The notes under the pieces were generated by a model. It saw nothing but the letters and a program-made list of their open reading frames with translations. It searched no databases and was not told the origin of the DNA. From a virus, in the IMG/VR virus record IMGVR_UViG_3300011271_000095, positions 1 to 27,748 of that record: a DNA stretch of 27,748 bases. One strand, written 5' to 3'. The position numbers and the translations under genes are program-made. Positions 15,453-20,479 of the stretch are shown piece after piece (the first letter of the stretch is position 1; each line of letters starts with the position of its first letter).

Positions 15453-15607
15453 TGCACCAAATTCGGTTCGAATTTCATCACAGCAAATCCTTTAGATCGG
15501 TCCCAAAGTAAGGCCAAACGTCCGACCAATAAACACCACGCATTGCGGTTTCCCTCAAAGATTAGAGGACCGCATTTTAAGCGTTTTCCGTAAGGCGTGG
15601 TGACCAT
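15449..15607 (-). CDS. Small protein (52 aa), coupled to beta-repeat gene
   Basis: ATG 15607 overlaps the stop of the 396-aa gene as TGATG, and its own TGA overlaps the next ATG. The product is MVTTPYGKRLKCGPLIFEGN, then an aliphatic and Trp-containing stretch (AWCLLVGRLALLWDRSKGF) and MKFEPNLVQ. The middle might be a short membrane or buried helix. An overlapping 21-codon frame (MRGVYWSDVWPYFG) in another register has a GAGG ribosome site, so the region could encode that instead. The double overlap favours the 52-codon frame. Confidence 0.5.
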   Translation of the reverse strand: MVTTPYGKRLKCGPLIFEGNRNAWCLLVGRLALLWDRSKGFAVMKFEPNLVQ

Positions 15608-16797
15608 CACTGCACCATCGGCTGGAGAATTGAAGTGTCAACCCGGCCGCCCAAGCCTGTGTTCGTAGCGGTGATAGCTGTTGTACCGGCCCCGCTAATG
15701 AAAACAGTTCCGCCTTGTATGCCGAAGCCGGGGTCCTCAACGCTCATATTACCTGCAGCGCTAGTGATCAAACCACGAATCGGTCGAGGGAAAAATGTGT
15801 TGTTGTTGTTCGTTCCGACGATCAAGCCGAGCGAGGTAATCGCCGGGTCGTTAACAACGGCAGCGGTTCCGCCGGTGCCGGTGATGGTCGCGCCGGTCGC
15901 GCAGAACGACATAATCGCTGTCGCCGCCGCAGCGCCGAGCGAGGTGCCGCCGAAGGTGATGGCAGGGACGGTGTTGCCGGCATAGCCATTGCCGAAATAC
16001 GTCATCACGATCGCGGTCAGCGTGCCGGAACCGGTCAGTGCTACGCCAGTGAGCAGAGCGCCGGTGGTTCCGCTCTGAATATTGGGCTGATACGGTGAAC
16101 CGGTCCAAACGTTGTTCGGGTGGATGAGGCCAGGCGCCGGTACGGTCTGCGGCGTGTCGCCGGTGAACCTGATCGCCCCCTGATAGAACATCGGTTCCGG
16201 GATGATGTAGAACTGCGGAATCGACGTATAGCCGGCGCCGGGATTGGACTGAACGACGGTACTCAGCACGCCAGCCGCCGTAATCGTACTCGTGAATGTT
16301 GCCTGCACGCCGCCGGGCGGGGGAGGATCACAGCAAATCGCGGGCGGGACAAGGAATCCGGAACCGCCTTGCGTGACCGTAGGAGCGGGAACCGTTCCGC
16401 CGACGACGACATAGCCTTGCGCCGTAGCGGTCACACCGCCGGCCGCTGGCGCTGCAAAAGAGACCGTTGACCCGGTCTGATTCGGGCCGATGCCGTTGGT
16501 ACCGCCGGAACCTGCGTTGGTGATGTTGCCGCCGACGACAACACCTGACAGATTCACCAAGCGATAGTTTGTTCCATCAGCTGAAATCTGCTCCCATGTA
16601 TTGGGGCCGGCATAGTTTCTCCAAATCGCGTTGGTGGGGTCCCACCATTCGAGCACGGTCTGAGAACCTGTCGTGACTAAAAACTCTCCGGACGGCGGAT
16701 AATATATTCCACCTGACGCCAATGTGACAACTTGCGGCGCTTGGGTGTTTTGAGGAGAACCGGACGGAAGCGGAAATACACCACGAATCTGTGCCAT
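15607..16797 (-). CDS. Gly-rich beta-repeat virion protein next to capsid gene
   Basis: Start ATG 16797 (MAQIRGVFPLPSGSPQNTQA), ten bases after the capsid stop. Residues about 25-85 form a beta domain (GGIYYPPSGEFLVTTGSQTV; LEWWDPTNAIWRNY) resembling phage head-fibre or decoration proteins. Several Gly-rich repeats follow at about 86-200 and 247-300, including QGGSGFLVPPAI, NPGAGYTSIPQF and YFGNGYAGNTVPAITFGG. The C-terminal 70 residues are Thr/Gly rich. The same repeat occurs in the next two large tail genes. Position directly after the capsid suggests a capsid decoration or head fibre. No enzyme motif. Confidence 0.6.
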   Translation of the reverse strand: MAQIRGVFPLPSGSPQNTQAPQVVTLASGGIYYPPSGEFLVTTGSQTVLEWWDPTNAIWRNYAGPNTWEQISADGTNYRLVNLSGVVVGGNITNAGSGGTNGIGPNQTGSTVSFAAPAAGGVTATAQGYVVVGGTVPAPTVTQGGSGFLVPPAICCDPPPPGGVQATFTSTITAAGVLSTVVQSNPGAGYTSIPQFYIIPEPMFYQGAIRFTGDTPQTVPAPGLIHPNNVWTGSPYQPNIQSGTTGALLTGVALTGSGTLTAIVMTYFGNGYAGNTVPAITFGGTSLGAAAATAIMSFCATGATITGTGGTAAVVNDPAITSLGLIVGTNNNNTFFPRPIRGLITSAAGNMSVEDPGFGIQGGTVFISGAGTTAITATNTGLGGRVDTSILQPMVQ

Positions 16798-16806
16798 GTG
16801 AGAATC

Positions 16807-17820
16807 TCAAATTGGAAGGAATTGAAGACCGGCGAACTTGCCGTGACACTTGGGTTTTACGTTGACCAACTCCATCAAACTCAAAATGGCGCTGATCCAG
16901 CCGAATTGGTTGTTCGGGAGAGTCGATTCAAATCCGCTGAACGAAAAAGCCGCCCTTTCATGCAAAAACAGATTCAGATAACTCGTGTTGATGAGGTAAA
17001 TAGTTCCCTCTGGGCAATACACATCGGCATAAAACGGTATGCCGGCAATGTCGAGAGATTGAAAAGAGGAATGTCCGACGAAGTTTCCGGAATCAAGTTT
17101 GTCGGACGGATTGATCGTATACCGCTCTTGCGGTACGAAGTCCTCCGCTAGCAACGCCCACGATCCGGCTCCCATAATGCCGATTGTAGGAAGTTCTCCG
17201 GTCGTTTTCGTAACCTGTGCGATATACTGAATCATCAGGTTACGAGTAGGAATAACGTTGCCGGTGTTGTTGACGAACGTCGATTTCCAAAACGTATTTG
17301 TGAGGCGAGGAATGCCTCCGTAGGAGTTTAGAAAAGTGCCGTCGTCAACTGCCCCTGGGAGCCCAACTAACTGTTGCGTGTTGGCGATGTTGTTGAACAA
17401 CGATGTCGCGAAAGCATCGATACTGACGTTTGTTGCGTCGTTAAACCTAGCATCGATCAGCGGCACGACACCATAATCGACCTGCACAAGTCCCTCGAAG
17501 CCAAGAAACGGAATCGGAGTCACGAATGCCTTCAAGTTGAATTCAGCGTTCTGAATTCCAGGGGTGGCGCCGGGTTGCTGGAATGTGCCGCTGTAGTCGG
17601 TCCATTGCCCCGAGACCATCGGAGCGCCCTGCACTGGCGCGGTGATCGGGGAGAGGCCACCGCTCGCAACTTGCGCAGCAGACAACAGCGCACAAATCAG
17701 CGGCGCCGCTTTCCAAATCTGCACATACACGCGGGGCATGATGGCGCGACGAACGACCGCCGTTAATTCTGCGGCTATGGGACCTTGAGCCGGGACGATT
17801 CCGGAGCCGTACTGCGGCAT
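16807..17820 (-). CDS. Major capsid protein (HK97-fold type)
   Basis: The 337-residue product starts MPQYGSGIVPAQGPIAAELT. AGGAG lies eight bases before ATG 17820, overlapping the TAG stop of the scaffold-like gene. Characteristic capsid features are the N-terminal arm (AVVRRAIMPRVYVQIWKAAP), the basic/hydrophobic core GVVPLIDARFNDATNVSIDA, and a later domain (GSWALLAEDFVPQERYTINP). It follows a scaffold-like gene and precedes beta-repeat and connector genes, the expected order. The length is in the normal range for HK97-fold coat proteins. The upstream scaffold gene ends with TAG in the same frame as this ATG. Stop is TGA. Confidence 0.85.
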   Translation of the reverse strand: MPQYGSGIVPAQGPIAAELTAVVRRAIMPRVYVQIWKAAPLICALLSAAQVASGGLSPITAPVQGAPMVSGQWTDYSGTFQQPGATPGIQNAEFNLKAFVTPIPFLGFEGLVQVDYGVVPLIDARFNDATNVSIDAFATSLFNNIANTQQLVGLPGAVDDGTFLNSYGGIPRLTNTFWKSTFVNNTGNVIPTRNLMIQYIAQVTKTTGELPTIGIMGAGSWALLAEDFVPQERYTINPSDKLDSGNFVGHSSFQSLDIAGIPFYADVYCPEGTIYLINTSYLNLFLHERAAFSFSGFESTLPNNQFGWISAILSLMELVNVKPKCHGKFAGLQFLPI

Positions 17821-17832
17821 TTTGTCACACTC

Positions 17833-18414
17833 CTATTGTGCGTGAAACGCGCCCGGCAACCGGGTGCGCTTAAACTCTGTGATGACCTGAATCGCTGCGT
17901 TGCGTGATGCGCCCTGCGGATTCTTCCGAAAATCATCGAACGACAGCATCTTGCCGTCCTTGCCGGGAACGGTCGGGAATTCCCAGGTCGCGCCGCCGTG
18001 CTCGATTTCTGGAGGCGGCTTCATGTTCGGATCGTCTGGAGGATTTCTCTGCGCGTAAATATCGGCCGCGGCTTCCCAATCGTTGACGCCGTAATGCGTC
18101 ATCAGAGTTTCGACTTGCTTGACCTGATCGTCGCTGAATCCGCGCCGCTTGATCACGTCGCTTTTCTGAGTTTCGCGCGACTGTTGGGCGCGCTCCATTT
18201 TCTCGGCAAGTCGCTCGTTTTCGAATTTCTGCGTAAATGCGTTGAACTTTTGCTCTAAAAACACATCCTTGAACGCGCCGGCAGTTGTTGGGTCCACCTC
18301 TTTGACAAGATTTGCGAACTGCGATCTCGTCTTTTCGTTGTGAGACAGATTGAACGCTAGGCGAGACAGCCTGTCCATATCTTGCGGGGAGAGTCGAACG
18401 AGCGGAGCCGTCAT
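17833..18414 (-). CDS. Scaffold-like capsid assembly protein
   Basis: ATG 18414 overlaps the previous stop as ATGA. The 193 residues (MTAPLVRLSPQDMDRLSRLA) are charged and highly helical: LSHNEKTRSQFANLVKEVD, KFNAFTQKFENERLAEKMER, AQQSRETQKSDVIKRRGFSD, then a second helical unit (VKQVETLMTHYGVNDWEAA) and a C-terminal basic segment (ITEFKRTRLPGAFHAQ). Coiled-coil helices with a basic end directly upstream of the capsid gene is the scaffold signature. Homology was not tested. The TAG stop at 17833-17835 is followed four codons later, in frame, by the capsid ATG. Confidence 0.65.
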   Translation of the reverse strand: MTAPLVRLSPQDMDRLSRLAFNLSHNEKTRSQFANLVKEVDPTTAGAFKDVFLEQKFNAFTQKFENERLAEKMERAQQSRETQKSDVIKRRGFSDDQVKQVETLMTHYGVNDWEAAADIYAQRNPPDDPNMKPPPEIEHGGATWEFPTVPGKDGKMLSFDDFRKNPQGASRNAAIQVITEFKRTRLPGAFHAQ

Positions 18415-18674
18415 TTCACCGGCCTGTTTGGAATCGCAAGACCGTCGCCAAAACCGCGCAGGTGGCGCAAGTCTTTGCGGTCATAATCTCCGGACCAACC
18501 ATTGCTGCCGTAGGTCCTGATTGTCTTTGGAGGCGAGGTGTCGCGGCCGAAGGAATGGACGCGCGCGTAATGCTCGGAACCGGGCGGATTGACAAACATG
18601 ACCTTCTCGGTGCGAGCTTTGAACAGACCCTCATCACTTAAGCCGGCCGGTTTTGCGAGCGGGCGATCGGTCAT
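18411..18674 (-). CDS. Small basic phage protein, unknown function
   Basis: ATG 18674 overlaps the stop of the 41-aa gene, and its TGA overlaps the scaffold start. The 87 residues start MTDRPLAKPAGLSDEGLFKA and are Gly/Arg/Asp rich with many turns (SFGRDTSPPKTIRTYGSNGW, KDLRHLRGFGDG). No membrane segment or enzyme motif. It is flanked on both sides by four-base overlaps in the head operon, so it is probably an assembly-related virion protein. Family not recognised. Confidence 0.55.
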   Translation of the reverse strand: MTDRPLAKPAGLSDEGLFKARTEKVMFVNPPGSEHYARVHSFGRDTSPPKTIRTYGSNGWSGDYDRKDLRHLRGFGDGLAIPNRPVK

Positions 18675-18796
18675 TCACGCTGCCCCATATGGTAGGTTTT
18701 GACGAAGCGGCACGCGCCAGCCAACGCCGATCCTGGCCCAAGTCCGTATCGACGGTACAAACGATATTGTTCAATCAGCTTCACGATAACTCGCAT
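18671..18796 (-). CDS. Small basic protein (41 aa)
   Basis: ATG 18796 overlaps the stop of the 64-aa gene as TGATG, and the TGA overlaps ATG 18674. The product MRVIVKLIEQYRLYRRYGLG continues GPGSALAGACRFVKTYHMGQ then RE. A basic amphipathic helix (LIEQYRLYRRYGLG) followed by Ala-rich residues is a pattern shared by tiny phage proteins beside capsid genes. Function unknown. It is too short for homology to be convincing; the double overlap is the main support. Confidence 0.5.
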   Translation of the reverse strand: MRVIVKLIEQYRLYRRYGLGPGSALAGACRFVKTYHMGQRE

Positions 18797-18990
18797 CAGA
18801 TCGGATTCCGCCCAGCCTGCGGCCCCTTCGGTAGCGTCATCTTGTTCTTGTCGAACTCGAATTTTGACGCAGACGAACCGCCGCCGTACTTCATGTACAT
18901 CGGCGGATTACGAAATTGCCCGTCCTCCATCAGGCGACGGTCAAGACTGGCGAGATCAACGCCTTTGGGTTTGAGAAAGTCACCTGCCAT
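18796..18990 (-). CDS. Small protein in head operon (64 aa)
   Basis: ATG 18990 has AGGAG six bases upstream, overlapping the TAG stop of the Acb2-like gene. The product starts MAGDFLKPKGVDLASLDRRL, then EDGQFRNPPMYMKYGGGSSA, and ends KGPQAGRNPI with TGA. The segment NPPMYMKYGGGSSASKFEFD suggests a turn-rich structural protein. No family recognised. The frame is the same as that of the upstream Acb2-like and Pro/Gly-rich genes, separated from them only by TAG codons. Confidence 0.6.
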   Translation of the reverse strand: MAGDFLKPKGVDLASLDRRLMEDGQFRNPPMYMKYGGGSSASKFEFDKNKMTLPKGPQAGRNPI

Positions 18991-18999
18991 CGTCGACTC

Positions 19000-19224
19000 C
19001 TACTTGAATAGTTGAGCGCGAACAGCGCAGTCTTTGGCTTCGAGCAACTTGCGAAGCGCCGTAGTTCTCTCCGGATTTCGCGGCAAAGTTTCCACGATCC
19101 AGGTTGCCATATCCCCGAACGTCTTACTGATCGTCTGCAACTCTGGCGAGAGATGCGCATAAACAAAGAACTGAATCAGCGGTTCCGCATTTCGCGTGGT
19201 TAAATCAGGATGCACGTCTGTCAC
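19000..19224 (-). CDS. Acb2/Tad1-hairpin-like small protein, candidate CBASS antagonist
   Basis: GTG 19224 start has AGGA seven bases upstream; the 74 residues are MTDVHPDLTTRNAEPLIQFF, VYAHLSPELQTISKTFGDMA, TWIVETLPRNPERTTALRKL, LEAKDCAVRAQLFK. The two-helix pattern with HLSPELQTISKTFG and LPRNPERTTALRKLLEAKDC resembles a phage family that I believe carries the Acb2/Tad1 hairpin domain. Acb2 sequesters the cyclic nucleotide signals of CBASS (and Tad1 relatives those of Thoeris) and so blocks host immunity. Assignment here is by pattern only, with no structure or search, and activity is not shown. It lies in the capsid operon, so it would be made late. Stop is TAG. Confidence 0.5.
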   Translation of the reverse strand: MTDVHPDLTTRNAEPLIQFFVYAHLSPELQTISKTFGDMATWIVETLPRNPERTTALRKLLEAKDCAVRAQLFK

Positions 19225-19233
19225 TGTCTTTTC

Positions 19234-19671
19234 CTATGCTTCTGGCGCGATCGGGGGGGGGCCGCCCGGCGGCATCCCTCCAAGAGGTGGCCCGCCTCCC
19301 GGACTCGGAATGCCAGATGGCGGACCGCTAAGGCCGCCTAGGCCACCGCCGGGCATGGTTGGCGGTACAGGCAAGGGTTTGGGCTCCGGTTCCTTTTTGG
19401 CCGCTGTGAACACCCCGTTGAGCGCGCTGATTGCCCTCGAAATGGCGTTCCACTCGCCGCCGTCCTTGGGAAAGCCGGCGCCGATCTCCAAAAGCTGATC
19501 AATGACCTTGGAGACACGCTGCTTGCCTTGCGCCTGCATCCCCGCGCCCGTGCCGGGCGAGACCATGGGCGAGGCGCCGGGGCCGCTCGGGCCGCCGATC
19601 GGGGACTTCATCATTCCGGGGGGGCCGCCACCGGGAAGTGGGCCGGGAGCCGCGCCGGGCATTAGCGCCAT
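19234..19671 (-). CDS. Pro/Gly-rich head-module protein with helical core
   Basis: ATG 19671 (MALMPGAAPGPLPGGGPPGM) is the first codon of the head module; an upstream TGA rules out a longer frame. The N-terminal 45 residues are Pro/Gly rich. Residues about 50-95 form a helical core (QRVSKVIDQLLEIGAGFPKD, then AISRAISALNGVFTAAKKEP), and the C-terminal 50 are again Pro/Gly rich. The 145 residues end in TAG. Proteins of this style between portal and scaffold are common in podovirus-like genomes; they may be assembly or head-completion factors. No family recognised. The first gene after the control node, so its expression may be set there. Confidence 0.6.
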   Translation of the reverse strand: MALMPGAAPGPLPGGGPPGMMKSPIGGPSGPGASPMVSPGTGAGMQAQGKQRVSKVIDQLLEIGAGFPKDGGEWNAISRAISALNGVFTAAKKEPEPKPLPVPPTMPGGGLGGLSGPPSGIPSPGGGPPLGGMPPGGPPPIAPEA

Positions 19672-19685
19672 GGATCACCAATCTA

Positions 19686-19700
19686 GCATGTCAGACATGC
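19686..19700. promoter_or_regulatory. Perfect 15-nt palindrome, operator-like
   Basis: GCATGTC-A-GACATGC has seven-base arms and a one-base centre. It lies 15 bases upstream of ATG 19671 and just downstream of a weak promoter-like pair (-35 TTGACC at 19727-19732, -10 TACCAA at 19704-19709, minus strand). It could bind a dimeric repressor or activator, or fold in RNA near the ribosome site. No such binding site family is recognised. Confidence 0.4.
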
Positions 19701-19918
19701 AAATTGGTATGACTCAAATGGACTTAGGTCAAGCACCTAACACAATTCTATCGCCACCTCCGCCAAGGCCAACGATACCACTCAATTCCACATCCAATCT
19801 CAATCCACGCGAGGAGAGCTATCAAGGCGATACTCGCGAAGGAAAGGGCAAGAAGATACGGCGCAACAGACGCACTCTACGCAAGTCTAGGCCCGCCCAC
19901 CGAGCGGGTGTCGTACAA

Positions 19919-19953
19919 GGCTCCAGCGGATTTCTCCCTGCTGGAGCCTTTTT
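19919..19953 (+). terminator. Rho-independent terminator, plus strand
   Basis: GGCTCCAGC (19919-19927) pairs perfectly with GCTGGAGCC (19940-19948), a nine-pair stem with a 12-base loop, followed by TTTTT at 19949-19953. It is canonical for plus-strand transcripts, yet no plus-strand gene is recognised upstream of it. The minus strand shows no U tract after the stem. Confidence 0.65.
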
Positions 19954-19965
19954 CCTTTCTAGCAC

Positions 19966-19995
19966 AAAAAAAGAGCGGCGCCACTTGGACGCCGC
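19966..19995 (-). terminator. Rho-independent terminator, minus strand
   Basis: On the minus strand GCGGCG (19995-19990) pairs with CGCCGC (19980-19975), loop nine bases, then TC and seven T (19972-19966). This should end the packaging operon that begins near 26.4 kb. It is only 13 bases from the opposed plus-strand terminator. Confidence 0.6.
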
Positions 19996-20067
19996 CCTGG
20001 CGAGCTTAGCAGTCTGGCGATTGAGGGCCAACCGCAATGCTCTTTCGGGCTCGGCAGGCCTTGGAAT

Positions 20068-20136
20068 CTATCGCCGGCCGCGCCGCTTGTGTCGCCTGCC
20101 GCGCCGGTTGTGGACGTTCGAATCGGTGTACGTCAT
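20068..20136 (-). CDS. Arg-rich 22-residue peptide gene
   Basis: ATG 20136 has GGAG about nine bases upstream and overlaps the TGA of the amber-interrupted gene as ATGA. The peptide MTYTDSNVHNRRGRRHKRRG then RR ends in TAG and carries eight Arg, one Lys and two His in its last 14 residues. Such a basic peptide could bind nucleic acid or may simply be a leader. It lies about 70 bases before the minus-strand terminator. Too short for certainty. Confidence 0.4.
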   Translation of the reverse strand: MTYTDSNVHNRRGRRHKRRGRR

Positions 20137-20291
20137 GATTTCTTCTCCGTTGCTCTTTCCTGCCCGGTGCGGGCAAAATTCTCCTAAAAACGATCGATAA
20201 AACGTTGCATTTCCACTAACCGCTAGAAAGAGCTTGGTCCAAACAAGCGGTTGATGATCGTCTCGCTAGTCTTCATCTCTCTAGTCTTCAT
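20133..20291 (-). pseudogene. 52-codon gene with two in-frame amber codons
   Basis: ATG 20291 overlaps the stop of the 63-aa gene as ATGA. The frame reads MKTREMKTSETIINRLFGPS then SF, TAG (20223-20225), RLVEMQRFIDRF, TAG (20184-20186), ENFARTGQERATEKKS and TGA, which overlaps ATG 20136. Apart from the ambers it is an ordinary charged, helix-like product and is coupled at both ends like its neighbours. Either it has recently decayed, or the TAG codons are read through (or suppressed), or the resemblance is chance. A 6-bp stem-loop begins eight bases after the second TAG. Confidence 0.4.
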
Positions 20292-20295
20292 CTTT
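20266..20295. repeat. 15-bp tandem duplication
   Basis: CTAGTCTTCATCTCT (20266-20280) is followed by CTAGTCTTCATCTTT (20281-20295), 14 of 15 identical. On the minus strand it encodes two nearly identical five-residue units (MKTRE, MKTSE) at the start of the amber-interrupted gene. A slippage-type duplication is the simplest reading. Confidence 0.75.
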
Positions 20296-20479
20296 CGTGC
20301 TCTCGCCCGATGGCGGGGGTTGAGCGGGGACGATGGTATCCCTGAGAGACGATTCCAGTCAATAGCCTATCCAACACCTGTTGACGATCCGCACTCAAAT
20401 TGCCGTTGCAGAGATAAAAGGTGTCCGGAGGCAGAGATTCATCAAAGACGATGGGAATCCCCATAAATGTCATGTCCAT
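20288..20479 (-). CDS. Small phage protein after portal (63 aa)
   Basis: ATG 20479 overlaps the portal stop as TGATG; a GTG just upstream is less likely. The product starts MDMTFMGIPIVFDESLPPDT, then FYLCNGNLSADRQQVLDRLL, ending IGREHER with TGA. The N-terminal hydrophobic strand and DESLPPDTFYLC turn resemble small conserved phage proteins of unknown function. Coupled at both ends. No membrane helix. Confidence 0.6.
   Translation of the reverse strand: MDMTFMGIPIVFDESLPPDTFYLCNGNLSADRQQVLDRLLTGIVSQGYHRPRSTPAIGREHER

Larger units (their letters stand above)
19672..20067. other. Non-coding control node between packaging and head modules
   Basis: About 400 bases without a convincing gene. From high to low coordinates it holds: a minus-strand terminator (19966-19995); a plus-strand terminator (19919-19953); a smaller hairpin near 19890-19910; and near 19704-19732 a weak minus-strand promoter-like pair (TTGACC, 17 bases, TACCAA). 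Last is a 15-nt palindrome (19686-19700). The likely reading is termination of packaging transcripts and a fresh start for head genes. Frames that cross it (for example minus-strand 19822-20037) run through the terminators and are Arg-rich, so I reject them as genes. Confidence 0.55.

Noticed and set aside
19822-20037. Minus-strand 71-codon frame in the control node
   Set aside because: It crosses two terminator hairpins, is Arg-rich, and lacks a ribosome site. It is in frame with the Arg-rich 22-aa peptide after its TAG, but readthrough to 100 residues through the terminators is unlikely.
20105-20130. GTTCGAAT resembling a tRNA T-loop
   Set aside because: The flanking bases do not form a T-stem and no acceptor or anticodon arms are found; no amber-suppressor tRNA was recognised in the window.
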